Below are positions 27,337 through 36,918 of a stretch of 64,000 nucleotides of DNA, piece by piece; position 1 is the first letter of the stretch; each line of letters starts with the position of its first letter. Source of the DNA: Alphaproteobacteria bacterium (GTDB lineage Bacteria > Pseudomonadota > Alphaproteobacteria > Micavibrionales > Micavibrionaceae). The position numbers were made by a program, and so were the translations under genes. The notes beneath the pieces are model-generated. The model saw nothing but the letters and a program-made list of their open reading frames with translations. It was not told where the DNA came from and did not search any database. Location: positions 62,001 to 126,000 of the forward strand of contig NZDE01000012.1 in the NCBI GenBank assembly GCA_002690045.1, in the 5' to 3' direction.

Positions 27337-27346
27337 AATTTAATCA

Positions 27347-29293
27347 TTATTTTTCAGGCTCTGAATCTGGCCCTACGTCCGGCACAACGCCACCAAACTG
27401 CTCAAGCGGGTTCGGGTTAACCCCCTCTGCCAATTCTTCAAAATCGTCTTCAGGTAGGTCAGGCAAGAAGCCATTACTCTGCATTTGCCAAAGGTTATAA
27501 TAGATCCCCTCTTCACGCAGAAGTTCGTCATGTGTACCATCTTCGACAACGCGGCCTTTATCAAACACCAAAATACGGTCAAGGTGACGAATAGTACTTA
27601 GGCGGTGCGCAATGGCAATTACCGTTTTCTTCGCCATAATTTTATCTAATGCATCTTGCACCAAACGTTCTGATTCAGAATCAAGCGCCGAAGTTGCTTC
27701 ATCAAGCACGAGGATTGGTGCATCTTTCAAAATGGCACGGGCAATCGCAATACGCTGACGCTGCCCCACAGATAATGCCGCGCCGCTTGGCCCAACAGGC
27801 GTTGAGTAACCTTGCGGCAGGTCTTTCACGAATTGATCAACATAAGCCTGAACGCCCGCCTCTTCAACTTCGGCATCGGTGGCATTCAAACGGCCAAAGC
27901 GAATATTTTCGCGCAATGTATCATCAAACAGTGAAATATCCTGCGGGATGACGGCAATATTCTGCATCAAACTTCCCGATGAAACATCTGTAATATTCTG
28001 ACGGTCAATAAAGATCTCACCGCCCTGCGGGTCATAAAAGCGCAGCAGCAAGTTAAGCAGCGTTGTTTTACCAGAACCAGATACACCAACAATACCCACC
28101 TTTTGTCTTGCAGGGATACTGAGCTCCATCTGGTCGAGCGCCTTTTGGCGTTGGTTATAGGCGAAGCTGATATTTTGGAAATGCAGCGCACCTTGGTCAA
28201 CATCAAGCTCTTTTTCCTGCTCCTTCGGTTTGCGCTGCGAAAGCATAACAAGATCACGATAAAGAACCGTGGCTGAACGCAAATCCGTATGTGCATTCAT
28301 TAAACGGCGATAGTTCTGCGCAAAGCTAATTAAAGCCGAGTCTATTTTCGCAAGATATAGAAACACCATAACCATCGTACCAATCAAGAATACGTCTTTA
28401 TCAATACTGGTCATGATGAAGACGAGCAAAACGATAAAAGATGTGATCACGAGCATAATCGACAAGACAAACCATTTCAGTTCTTCCCACTTAATAACAG
28501 GGCGCTGAACTTTGAAAATATCGCGCTGCGCTTTAGTCAGTGTACGCATTGAAAAGGATGACAAATCATAACTTTTCACCGTACGAATGTTGTTAATGAA
28601 GTCTGTGAGACGAGAGAAGAAGATATTGTCTTTTTCATCCGCATCTTCAATACGGTTCATCAAAACGCGGTCAAAGAACTGCATAATCACAAACATAAAG
28701 AAAACAAGCACGCCAACACATAAACCTGAAATTGGGCTAAGAATCATTAATGCGAGGGTCGCACCAACAATATTAGTGGCAATCGCAATATTGACGCTTT
28801 GCATTTCAAAGAAGCTCTGCATAGACCGTCCACCTTTACTAAGGCGCGTCAGCAATGATCCTGTTGGGTGCTTTTCATGCCAATCCATCGGCATATCAAC
28901 CATGCGCATGAAGTAATCTTTATAAAATGTCGCCTTGGTAAAATGCGCAAGGCGGCCCTCAAGAATCCGCGCAGGGCCGTTTAATGACCAATACATCCCA
29001 ATCAATACCAAATACAGCGTCAGCCACATGACCGCGCCGCCAACAATTTCTGTTTTTTCAGAATATTGAATATGGTTGATCAGCTGCCCCAATGCAAAAG
29101 GCTGCAAAAGCAGCGTAATATTCGCCATGATGCCCAAAATATTCGTCACCGGAATCCACGCACGCTGCCCATAGGCATACAGCCATGAATTGCGCAGTAA
29201 TTCGCGGTAAACCTTAATCACGTTCGGTTTTTCTGAAATATACTCTTCGGCGCTACGATAGACCGGCGTATTTGCATTTTGAGATGTAGACAT
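27347..29293 (-). CDS. ABC exporter (fused membrane and ATPase domains), NdvA/MsbA type
   Basis: 648 residues. Six membrane spans in residues about 45-330, with the coupling region WHEKHPTGSLLTRLSKGGRSM, then an ATPase with Walker A GVSGSGKTT, Q-loop IPQDISLFDD, signature LSVGQRQRIAIARA (V in place of the usual G), Walker B ILVLDEATSALD and H-loop IAHRLSTI. It works as a homodimer. The start and the GPARILEGRLAHFTKATFY helix are most like glucan/NdvA-type exporters; a lipid or polysaccharide substrate is likely but not shown. The acidic C-terminal tail (about 35 residues) is extra. It is divergent from degP. Confidence 0.88.
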   Translation of the reverse strand: MSTSQNANTPVYRSAEEYISEKPNVIKVYRELLRNSWLYAYGQRAWIPVTNILGIMANITLLLQPFALGQLINHIQYSEKTEIVGGAVMWLTLYLVLIGMYWSLNGPARILEGRLAHFTKATFYKDYFMRMVDMPMDWHEKHPTGSLLTRLSKGGRSMQSFFEMQSVNIAIATNIVGATLALMILSPISGLCVGVLVFFMFVIMQFFDRVLMNRIEDADEKDNIFFSRLTDFINNIRTVKSYDLSSFSMRTLTKAQRDIFKVQRPVIKWEELKWFVLSIMLVITSFIVLLVFIMTSIDKDVFLIGTMVMVFLYLAKIDSALISFAQNYRRLMNAHTDLRSATVLYRDLVMLSQRKPKEQEKELDVDQGALHFQNISFAYNQRQKALDQMELSIPARQKVGIVGVSGSGKTTLLNLLLRFYDPQGGEIFIDRQNITDVSSGSLMQNIAVIPQDISLFDDTLRENIRFGRLNATDAEVEEAGVQAYVDQFVKDLPQGYSTPVGPSGAALSVGQRQRIAIARAILKDAPILVLDEATSALDSESERLVQDALDKIMAKKTVIAIAHRLSTIRHLDRILVFDKGRVVEDGTHDELLREEGIYYNLWQMQSNGFLPDLPEDDFEELAEGVNPNPLEQFGGVVPDVGPDSEPEK

Positions 29294-29374
29294 GGCGCTG
29301 CGTATTGACTATTTATATCTAGATTATATTTAAAACAAAAAATTACCTTTTATTTATAGCACAGGATAAAGAAA

Positions 29375-30793
29375 ATGAAAAAACACATTCTTCATATAAC
29401 CGCTATATTGGTTTGTAGTTTTACGCCTCTTAGCTTAGCGCAAGCAAAGGACGTTCCGCAATCCCGCGCGGAAATTTCATTATCTTTTGCCCCATTGGTC
29501 AAAGAAATATCCCCCGCTGTTGTTAATATTTACACCAAACGCATGGTGACGCGCCGCGTGCATCCATTTATGAATGACCCGTTCTTTAACCAATTCTTTG
29601 GCCGCGGCTTGGGTGGGTTGGAACGTCAACGCGTTGAAGGCGCGCTTGGCAGCGGCGTAATTGTTGAAAAAGACGGCCTTGTTGTATCTAACGCCCATGT
29701 CATTAATGGGGCTGATGAAATTACTGTTGTGTTAAATGACGGGCGCGAATTTCCTGCGAAAGTATTATTAAGCGACAAAAACGCAGATATTGCCCTGCTT
29801 AAAATAAAGCCCGATAAAGACGGCCTGCCCTACGCCAAGTTAGAAGCGAGCGAAAACATGGAAGTCGGCGACCTTGTCCTTGCCATTGGTAACCCGTTCG
29901 GCGTTGGGCAAACAGTGACAAGCGGTATTGTATCCGCGCTTGCGCGCTCATCCCTTAACATTAATGATTTCAACTTCTTCATCCAGACGGATGCGGCGAT
30001 TAACCCTGGTAATTCTGGTGGCCCGCTTGTATCAATGCGCGGCGGCGTCGTTGGGATTAATACCGCAATTTATTCTCGTGATGGCGGGTCACTCGGCATT
30101 GGATTTTCTGTCCCATCCGAAATGGTGATGGCGATTATATCCGCACATAAAAACAATCAAATTTCCGAAAGCGGGCATATTAAGCGCCCATGGATGGGGC
30201 TTGCCGCACAAGATGTGACTGCAGGCATAGCCGAAGGGCTTGGCCTAGACCGCCCAAGCGGCGCACTTATCACAGAAATACATGATGCTAGCCCCGCCCG
30301 CGCCGCGGGGTTAGAGCGCGGTGATTTGGTCGTTGCCGTTAATGGTAAGAAAATACGTGACGCATCTGAACTACGCTTCCGCATTGCGACCACGCCAATT
30401 GACGACCACGTACGCATGACCGTCAGCCGCAAAGGCAAAGAAAAAGAGATTAAGTTCAAAAGTATTGCCCCGCCTGAAATTCCCGCGCGTGATACGGTGA
30501 CCATTGATGATAACAGCTATTTTGATGGCTTTAGCTTTTCAAACATCAACCCCGCCTTGCGCGAAGAGCTTGGTAATGATATTCCCGAAAAAGGCGTTGT
30601 CATTAGCGCAATAAACCAAAACGCGCAAGCTAGCCGCTTCATTCGCACTGGTGATGTGGTCGAAGAAATCAACGGCGTAAAAATCGAAACGCCGAAGGAT
30701 GTTCTAAAAGGCCTGAAAATGAACTTCAAGGGATATCGCCTGGCTATGACCCTTAACCGTAATGGCCAACGTCAGCAGATTGCGCTGCGTTAA
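29375..30793 (+). CDS. degP: Periplasmic serine protease of the Do/HtrA family
   Basis: Degrades and refolds damaged envelope proteins. 472 residues: signal peptide (first 24, cleaved near LAQA), trypsin-like domain with His108 (SNAHV), Asp138 (NADIALLKI) and Ser214 (NPGNSGGPL), then two PDZ domains at about 275-365 and 385-465. All triad residues are present. Symbol is degP-like; it could equally be named degQ. The neighbouring rarA lies 46 bp downstream; degP-rarA order is common in alphaproteobacteria. Confidence 0.95.
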   Translation: MKKHILHITAILVCSFTPLSLAQAKDVPQSRAEISLSFAPLVKEISPAVVNIYTKRMVTRRVHPFMNDPFFNQFFGRGLGGLERQRVEGALGSGVIVEKDGLVVSNAHVINGADEITVVLNDGREFPAKVLLSDKNADIALLKIKPDKDGLPYAKLEASENMEVGDLVLAIGNPFGVGQTVTSGIVSALARSSLNINDFNFFIQTDAAINPGNSGGPLVSMRGGVVGINTAIYSRDGGSLGIGFSVPSEMVMAIISAHKNNQISESGHIKRPWMGLAAQDVTAGIAEGLGLDRPSGALITEIHDASPARAAGLERGDLVVAVNGKKIRDASELRFRIATTPIDDHVRMTVSRKGKEKEIKFKSIAPPEIPARDTVTIDDNSYFDGFSFSNINPALREELGNDIPEKGVVISAINQNAQASRFIRTGDVVEEINGVKIETPKDVLKGLKMNFKGYRLAMTLNRNGQRQQIALR

Positions 30794-30839
30794 AATAGTG
30801 ATTGACGCTAAACAGCGCTTCCAATAGTTTAAGCGCATC

Positions 30840-32153
30840 ATGACAGATTTATTTGCAACGCCCGCGCAAAGCGACACCACCGCACGCAAACCCTTGGCTG
30901 AGGTTCTGCGCCCCAAAACCTTGGATGAGGTTATCGGGCAAGACCATTTAACGGCAGAAAATGACGGGCAGCTTCATCAATTACGGCGGCAAACGCCCCT
31001 GCCCTCGCTAATATTATGGGGGCCGCCGGGCTGCGGTAAAACGACGATTGCCCGCCTATTCGTGCCCGAGGATGAGCAATATCGCTTTGAACAAATTTCA
31101 GCAATTTTTTCTGGCGTTGCGGATTTACGCAAAGTATTTGATAGCGCGCGGGCGCGGCAGCAAAATGGCGTGCATACGGTTTTATTCGTCGATGAGATTC
31201 ACCGCTTTAATAAGGCACAGCTAGATGCTTTCCTGCCTGTATTAGAAGACGGAACGCTGACTTTAATCGGCGCGACGACAGAAAATCCGTCCTTTTCCCT
31301 TAATCCCGCTTTGCTTTCGCGCTGTAGTGTGGTGACGCTAAACCGCCTTGATGATGCGGCGCTTACACGCTTAGTCGAAAAAAGCGAAGCGCATTTTGAA
31401 GAAAAACTGAATTTAGAAGACGATGCACGCGCCGCATTGATTGGCGCGGCCGATGGTGATGGGCGCTATCTACTCGGCGCGATTGATAAGATTTTTGCTT
31501 ATGGCGTGCATGATAAGCCAATGGGACGTACACAACTGCTGAGCCTGATTAACCGCCGCGCACCACTTTATGATAAAAGTGATGATGGGCATTATAATTT
31601 AATTAGCGCGCTGCATAAATCCATTCGTGGGTCTGACCCAGACGCCGCTTTGTACTGGATGTGCCGCATGCTTGATGGCGGGGAAGATCCACGCTTTATT
31701 GCCCGCCGCCTTGTACGTATGGCGAATGAAGATATTGGCCTTGCCGACCCACAGGCGATTACGCAGGCGATTGCCGCATGGGACACCTATGAGCGCCTTG
31801 GCAGCCCTGAAGGCGAGCTTGCATTAGCACAGGCGGCTGTGTATCTGGCCTCCGCCCCCAAATCAAACGGCGTGTATATGGCATATAAAAAAGCCATGAG
31901 CTTCGCCAAGCAAAACGGCGCACATATGCCACCCAAGCATATATTGAACGCGCCAACTAAGCTGATGAAAGAACAAGATTACGGCAGCGGCTATATATAT
32001 GACCATGACACACCAGAAGGTTTTTCAGGCCAAGATTATTTCCCCGAAACACTAGGCCGTCAAAATTTCTACACCCCGCCAGAGCGCGGCTTTGAGCGCG
32101 ACATTAATAAGCGCCTTAAATATTGGGCTAAAATCCGCCAAGAAAGAAATTGA
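30840..32153 (+). CDS. rarA: Replication-associated recombination protein RarA (MgsA)
   Basis: AAA+ ATPase that acts at stalled replication forks with SSB. 437 residues, full length: Walker [14 protein letters not shown], Walker [13 protein letters not shown], sensor 1 [11 protein letters not shown], then the clamp-loader-like C-terminal tetramer domain with [19 protein letters not shown] and [17 protein letters not shown], cut here by convention at [11 protein letters not shown] at 30840. Its TGA stop lies inside the -35 of the next gene's promoter (32150-32155). Confidence 0.96.
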   Translation: MTDLFATPAQSDTTARKPLAEVLRPKTLDEVIGQDHLTAENDGQLHQLRRQTPLPSLILWGPPGCGKTTIARLFVPEDEQYRFEQISAIFSGVADLRKVFDSARARQQNGVHTVLFVDEIHRFNKAQLDAFLPVLEDGTLTLIGATTENPSFSLNPALLSRCSVVTLNRLDDAALTRLVEKSEAHFEEKLNLEDDARAALIGAADGDGRYLLGAIDKIFAYGVHDKPMGRTQLLSLINRRAPLYDKSDDGHYNLISALHKSIRGSDPDAALYWMCRMLDGGEDPRFIARRLVRMANEDIGLADPQAITQAIAAWDTYERLGSPEGELALAQAAVYLASAPKSNGVYMAYKKAMSFAKQNGAHMPPKHILNAPTKLMKEQDYGSGYIYDHDTPEGFSGQDYFPETLGRQNFYTPPERGFERDINKRLKYWAKIRQERN

Positions 32154-32178
32154 CATAATTATTTCTACTTGCTAGTGT
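32150..32178 (+). promoter_or_regulatory. Promoter of the 17-residue repeat gene
   Basis: TTGACA (32150-32155, continued as TTGACATAA), 17-bp spacer, TAGTGT (32173-32178; weak -10). The -35 overlaps the rarA stop codon. Confidence 0.5.
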
Positions 32179-32205
32179 CCACAGTAATTTCATAGAGAGG
32201 GCATC

Positions 32206-33093
32206 ATGTTTTTTAAACGCAAAAATAAAGAGAAAGCTGTCAGCAGAACCATTTTCGGTTATGCTGAAATAGGCGCAAATGAAGATTTGAAGCTTATCGG
32301 CCTAAACGAGATCAGAGGTGATATCGGCGATGGCACAAAAATTAAAATCACCGATGGTGGCGGGTTGCTTGTCCGCGGAAATATTGGCGATAATGTTGAA
32401 ATTATCGTCGAAGGCAAAAAGAAGAAAAGCGCAAGCATTATAATTAAAAGTGGCGGCAAACCTTATGATGAGAAGAAATTTAATGGCTGCGTAATTGTTG
32501 AAGGACGCTGCGGCGATCATGTCAGCATTGAAGCGCCGCTCGATATTCACATACAAGATGCTGGCGATCATTTTATGGGTACAGCTGGATTTGATTTCAC
32601 TGCCGCCAATTTGGGTGACCATAGTTGGATCGATGCAAAACTTGATATAGATATCAAGAACGGAGGCACACGCACCATACTTGTCGCCGGCCATGAGGTT
32701 ACAGCAAAGAATATTGGTGAAAATTCCGAGATTACATCGGGTTTAGACATGGAGTTGCATGATGTCGGCGCACATTCTGAGCTAGAAGCCGGACATGATT
32801 TAACCGCACGATCTGTCGGTGAGAACAGTACATTAAAATCTGGTCTAGACATGGATGTCCACACACTAGGCCATGCATGCAAAGCCGTAAGCGGCCACGA
32901 TTACACTGGCAACCTGATCGGCCAAAAATGTCACGTTAAAGCTGGACTTGATTTAGAGGTTAAAAAGGCCTTTAACAATGCCACACTCAAAAGCGCTTTT
33001 GATCCTGAAGTCGATAAATATCTTGACCCGTCACAAGATAAAACTGCGCCAACGAAGAAGACAGCACCACCAAACAATTTTGATATCATGTAA
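32206..33093 (+). CDS. Orphan beta-solenoid-like protein with ten 17-residue repeats
   Basis: 295 residues, no signal peptide. Residues 1-60 hold a basic start and shorter glycine turns (IRGDIGDGTKIKI, RGNIGDNVEII). Residues 103-272 divide exactly into ten 17-residue units without gaps, for example GENSEITSGLDMELHDV and GENSTLKSGLDMDVHTL, alternating with GLD and GHD types. Consensus: G-x-x-x-x-[IL]-x-[AS]-G-[LH]-D-[hydrophobic]-x-[hydrophobic]-x-x-[hydrophobic]. This looks like a cytoplasmic beta-helix; bactofilins have coils of similar size, but I see no certain bactofilin signature. The tail is flexible (K/T/P). GAGAGGGCATC precedes the ATG. Neighbours give no clear function. Confidence 0.75.
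   Translation: MFFKRKNKEKAVSRTIFGYAEIGANEDLKLIGLNEIRGDIGDGTKIKITDGGGLLVRGNIGDNVEIIVEGKKKKSASIIIKSGGKPYDEKKFNGCVIVEGRCGDHVSIEAPLDIHIQDAGDHFMGTAGFDFTAANLGDHSWIDAKLDIDIKNGGTRTILVAGHEVTAKNIGENSEITSGLDMELHDVGAHSELEAGHDLTARSVGENSTLKSGLDMDVHTLGHACKAVSGHDYTGNLIGQKCHVKAGLDLEVKKAFNNATLKSAFDPEVDKYLDPSQDKTAPTKKTAPPNNFDIM
32512..33021 (+). repeat. Ten tandem 51-bp (17-codon) units
   Basis: The coding repeats of residues 103-272. The DNA units have diverged and only the protein pattern is regular, so the expansion is old rather than recent slippage. Confidence 0.75.
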
Positions 33094-33102
33094 GGACGCC
33101 CT

Positions 33103-33660
33103 ATGGTCCAACAGCTTGAGCGCGCATTAGATACATTTGCGCCCACAACAGCTAAAGAACAAACATCAAAACAGCAGATTTTAGACCTGTTGCCGATGCG
33201 CCCTGCTGCGTTATTTCGCGACCATTTCGCGCCGGGGCATTTAACGGGGTCAGGCTTTTTATTTAGTGCCGATGGGCAGCGCGTCTTGCTTAACCACCAT
33301 AAATTTCTTGATAAATGGCTGCATTTTGGTGGGCATGCGGATGGTGATGCCGATATTCTCGGCGTTGCCCGCCGTGAAGTTGAAGAAGAATCTGGCTTAA
33401 CTGATTTTGACCTTGCTTATGATGGTATTCTTAGCGTTGATGTGCACCCTATTCCCGAAAACCCAGCACGGGGCGAGCCTGCGCATCATCATTTTGATAT
33501 TATTTATTTGTTCAAATTGCGCGAAGGTGCAGATGAAACACCTGCCATTAGCGATGAATCTGCCGCGCTAAAATGGGCGGCGTGCGATACGCTTGAACAG
33601 TTTTCCCTTGAAACACACCTACAATCTGCGCTAGATAAAGCCATAAAGTTATTGGCCTAA
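33103..33660 (+). CDS. NUDIX hydrolase
   Basis: 185 residues, starting 9 bp after the repeat protein. The NUDIX box begins GGHADGDADILGVARREVEE and runs on to ESGL: the glycine, the RE and the EE pair are in place, but the first glutamate of the G-x5-E pattern is alanine. The metal-binding REVEEE core is intact, so activity is likely. The N-terminal 60 residues (QQILDLLPMRP, RDHFAPGHLTGSGFLF) and the HHHFDIIYLF strand fit a known group of NUDIX proteins of unknown substrate. Confidence 0.88.
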   Translation: MVQQLERALDTFAPTTAKEQTSKQQILDLLPMRPAALFRDHFAPGHLTGSGFLFSADGQRVLLNHHKFLDKWLHFGGHADGDADILGVARREVEEESGLTDFDLAYDGILSVDVHPIPENPARGEPAHHHFDIIYLFKLREGADETPAISDESAALKWAACDTLEQFSLETHLQSALDKAIKLLA

Positions 33661-33683
33661 TTTGGCCTAAAAGGATAAGAAAC

Positions 33684-34064
33684 ATGCTTATGTGGTTAAG
33701 CGTTGCGGCGGGCGGCGCAGTTGGCGCTGTATTAAGATATGGCGTAAATATTGCCTCTACCGCGCTTTGGGGCTTAAATTTCCCTATCGCAACAATGATT
33801 GTCAATATTTTGGGGTCGTTCATATTAGGTACGCTTGCCGGCGTATTTGCCCATTACGGGCAGCCAAGCCATGAAATGCGAGGCTTTATTGTCACAGGCA
33901 TGCTCGGCGCGTTTACGACATTTTCAACCTTCTCACTCGATAGCATCACCTTGTTTGAGCGCGGGGCATATAGCGCCTTTGCCTTTTACTTGATCGGGTC
34001 AGTTACATTCGGCTTAATCGCATTTTTATGCGGGCAACATTTAATAAAGGTTATCCACCCATGA
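33684..34064 (+). CDS. crcB: Fluoride efflux channel CrcB (Fluc)
   Basis: Membrane channel that lets fluoride leave the cell; works as a dual-topology dimer. 126 residues with four membrane segments. Signatures: GGAVGAVLRYGV, NILGSFILGTLAG and GAFTTFSTFSLDS with the pore phenylalanines. A single copy is seen. No fluoride riboswitch was found in the 23 bp upstream. It overlaps rluC by 4 bp (ATGA). Confidence 0.95.
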   Translation: MLMWLSVAAGGAVGAVLRYGVNIASTALWGLNFPIATMIVNILGSFILGTLAGVFAHYGQPSHEMRGFIVTGMLGAFTTFSTFSLDSITLFERGAYSAFAFYLIGSVTFGLIAFLCGQHLIKVIHP

Positions 34065-35041
34065 GCGGCGTCCAGAATATCATTGTAAGTAAAGAAGAAA
34101 ACGGACAGCGTCTTGACCGCTGGCTCGGTAAAAAAGGCGTGCCATTCTTTTTGGTTCATAAATTTTGTCGCTCTGGGCAGTTGCGCATTGATGGCAAACG
34201 CGCAAAAGCGGATGTACGTTTGGTCGAGGGGCAAAATGTGCGTGTTCCGCCATATACCCCAAAAGACAGCACCCCGCATAAAGGGCCCGTAAAATTATCC
34301 GAAAAAGACCGCGCCTATATTAAGTCCCTTGTTATTTATGACGATGGGCAGATTATTGCACTAAACAAGCCAAGCGGCCTTGCCACACAGGGCGGTACAA
34401 ATATGAAACAGCATGTTGACCGTCTGTTAGTTGGCCTTGCCGATAAAGACGGTATAAAACCACATCTTGTTCACCGCCTCGATAAAGACACATCAGGCAT
34501 ATTGCTGCTTGCCCGTAACGCCGAAATGGCGCGCGCCTTGGGGAAATCTTTCAAAGCCAAAGATGTTGAGAAAACATATATCGGCATCACAATGGGCGTG
34601 CCTGAATTAATGCAGGGCGAAATCAAAGCGCCGCTGCATAAAACAGAAACTGGCCGTGATAAAGACCGCGTTGTGGTGTCAGACGAAGGAAAATATGCTC
34701 ACACAATGTTTAGCGTTTTGGAAACAATGCGCAAACAGGCTGCATTAGTCGCTTTTCAGCCGATGACGGGGCGCACGCACCAAATTCGCGTGCACAGCGC
34801 CTATATGGGCTGCCCGCTTATTGGTGACTTTAAATATGGTTATGATCCAGAACTTTTTGCACAAATTAACTTGAAAAAACGCCTCCATTTACATGCTTAT
34901 CGCCTACGTCTGCCGCATCCAGCAAACCGCAAAAAGATACTTGATTTACAAGCGCCAATACCGGATGATTTTGTGGCTAATATGAAAGAATTAGGCTTTG
35001 ACCACAGCATCAAGGCCGATAATATTCAATTTGAAATATAG
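34061..35041 (+). CDS. rluC: RluC/RluD-family pseudouridine synthase
   Basis: Modifies uridines in 23S rRNA. About 326 residues from the ATG at 34061, which overlaps the crcB stop as ATGA. N-terminal S4 RNA-binding domain (QRLDRWLGKKGVPFFLVHKF), catalytic aspartate in HRLDKDTSGILLLA, and the late motifs GRTHQIRVH and CPLIGDFKYG. RluC is the most likely member by context (crcB-rluC is a common alphaproteobacterial pair). Ends in TAG. Confidence 0.92.
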   Translation: MSGVQNIIVSKEENGQRLDRWLGKKGVPFFLVHKFCRSGQLRIDGKRAKADVRLVEGQNVRVPPYTPKDSTPHKGPVKLSEKDRAYIKSLVIYDDGQIIALNKPSGLATQGGTNMKQHVDRLLVGLADKDGIKPHLVHRLDKDTSGILLLARNAEMARALGKSFKAKDVEKTYIGITMGVPELMQGEIKAPLHKTETGRDKDRVVVSDEGKYAHTMFSVLETMRKQAALVAFQPMTGRTHQIRVHSAYMGCPLIGDFKYGYDPELFAQINLKKRLHLHAYRLRLPHPANRKKILDLQAPIPDDFVANMKELGFDHSIKADNIQFEI

Positions 35042-35062
35042 ATTAGAGAAAAGATTACATTT

Positions 35063-36904
35063 ATGGTTATTTCTTCAGCGCCGCTACGTGGCGATAAACC
35101 GCGCAAATCAAACCCTATAATCAAATGGTTATTCCGTTTGATCGTTACTGGCTTTGTTTTCCTAGCCCTGATTGTCATTGCAGCGAACGCGATTAATGGC
35201 ACCGGCGAAACGCAGCGTAGTAGTATTGAGCGTATAATGGGCGAAGTATTTCAAGGCAGCGCCCATATCAAAGACTTCAAATATTTTTCTGCGATACCTT
35301 ATGTTGGCGTAGAGCTTGAAAATACTGTCGTTGTCGATGAGGCTAAGAGCAACAGAATGATGATGAATTTAGATTACATCGCCTTCAACACAGGCTTCAT
35401 CAACATCCTGCTGCGCCGCCCTGTTTTTCGCTACTTAGAGGTCCGTAATTTTTACGCAGCGCCCTATACTCTTGCACCGAAAGCGATCATTATTGACCAT
35501 ATTAAGCCCGTTAAAGGTAAAAACCTAATGTCCATTAAGGGGCAATATAGCAAGCTGCCCTTTGATTTAACGTTGGAAGCCACGCCCCTTATCACTGGAC
35601 AGGACCTAAATTACGGTTTCAAGCTGGACAAAACGATAAAAGTTGATGGTACTATTGGCGGCCTCCAAACAACCCTAACTATTGCAAGCAGCCGCTCTGC
35701 GTTCAAACTGCAAGATATATCTATAAGCAAAGATGGAAAACAAATCCTAAACGGATCGTTTTCTTATTCCATGGATGGGGAAATTGTCAGCGACCTTTCA
35801 GTAGCCGATATACATGCCGTTACCAATGTGCTTTACCGCCCATGGGATACCGAGCGTGAGAATGTTATTGATGGTGATGTGACAATTAAAAGCCTAGACT
35901 TAACAAAAATCAGTGAAGAGACACATGAAATAGCCTCTATAATCTCAGCTATCGAAGACATAGTAAATGCTGTAAATGCACCTGTTGATGCGCTATATCG
36001 TAAAGATGAAGTTAAAGCAGACCCAACTATCCTTCCTACGATGCCTAACACAGATTTGCGCATCAACCTGACTAATCTAAAAATAAAAGATGCCGTCCTT
36101 GGTGATATTAAACTGCCGTTTTCTGCAAAAGAAAACACGTTATCCCTAAACAAAATTGAAGGCCACATAAATGGCGGAACTATAGCTGGAAATATACGCT
36201 TAAGTGAAACGCGCGGTGAAGCACCAGAAGTGACGCTTATCCAAGACCTGCAAATAAATAAATGGGATTTTGGCCAACTACTAAGCGATTTAAAACTTAA
36301 CCATAGCGATGTAACTGGGCGCATGAATATCAAAACACAGCTCACAGCAGCAAGCCCGACCTTGTCCGGCCTAAAAGAAACATTAGGCGGCGAAGCAAGC
36401 TTTGTGATATCAGATTCCGAAATGAAAAGCGGCATTGCCGACCGGCTTATGTCAGGTTTATTCACCGCATTGATCCCTAATCTAGAAAAAGACAAGAGAA
36501 CCAAGATCAACTGTGTGATGGGCCATTTCGGCATTGAAAACGGCGTTGCCAATGTTGACACTCTGTTTGCGGATACTGAGCGCCTACAACTAGTTGGTAG
36601 CGGTGACATTAACATTGCAAAGAATGCCTATGGATTAAAGCTTAGTCCCGAAGCCAAGAAGACAACATTATTGGACATCACACCCGCCATCCGCATGAGT
36701 GGCCCACTCAACAAGCCGAAATTTAGCCCTGATACATTTTCACTTGGCACAAAGATTGGCGGCCTTTTACTATCGACCGTTAACCCTGTTCTTCTGGCCG
36801 CTACATTGACAGATTTCGGCTTAAGCGCAGAACATAGCTGCGGTCAATTCGCGCCGAAGAAAGAGGCCGCGCCCGTAAATAAACCAGAAGAAAAACAAGA
36901 TTAA
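35063..36904 (+). CDS. AsmA-like protein
   Basis: 613 residues: a membrane anchor at about 20-45 (WLFRLIVTGFVFLALIVIAA), then a long periplasmic part of repeating beta strands ending in the AsmA C-terminal domain (LSGLKETLGGEASFVISD, then GVANVDTLFADTERLQLVGSGDIN, shown in part as ERLQLVGSGDIN). AsmA-family proteins bridge the envelope and are linked to phospholipid transport. It is 21 bp after rluC and 14 bp before atp12, in the place where related genomes usually have a HAD hydrolase. Confidence 0.8.
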   Translation: MVISSAPLRGDKPRKSNPIIKWLFRLIVTGFVFLALIVIAANAINGTGETQRSSIERIMGEVFQGSAHIKDFKYFSAIPYVGVELENTVVVDEAKSNRMMMNLDYIAFNTGFINILLRRPVFRYLEVRNFYAAPYTLAPKAIIIDHIKPVKGKNLMSIKGQYSKLPFDLTLEATPLITGQDLNYGFKLDKTIKVDGTIGGLQTTLTIASSRSAFKLQDISISKDGKQILNGSFSYSMDGEIVSDLSVADIHAVTNVLYRPWDTERENVIDGDVTIKSLDLTKISEETHEIASIISAIEDIVNAVNAPVDALYRKDEVKADPTILPTMPNTDLRINLTNLKIKDAVLGDIKLPFSAKENTLSLNKIEGHINGGTIAGNIRLSETRGEAPEVTLIQDLQINKWDFGQLLSDLKLNHSDVTGRMNIKTQLTAASPTLSGLKETLGGEASFVISDSEMKSGIADRLMSGLFTALIPNLEKDKRTKINCVMGHFGIENGVANVDTLFADTERLQLVGSGDINIAKNAYGLKLSPEAKKTTLLDITPAIRMSGPLNKPKFSPDTFSLGTKIGGLLLSTVNPVLLAATLTDFGLSAEHSCGQFAPKKEAAPVNKPEEKQD

Positions 36905-36918
36905 ACAAGGCACTTATT

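Noticed and set aside
34052-34060. Second DnaA-box-like sequence TTATCCACC
   Set aside because: Inside the end of crcB; a chance match.
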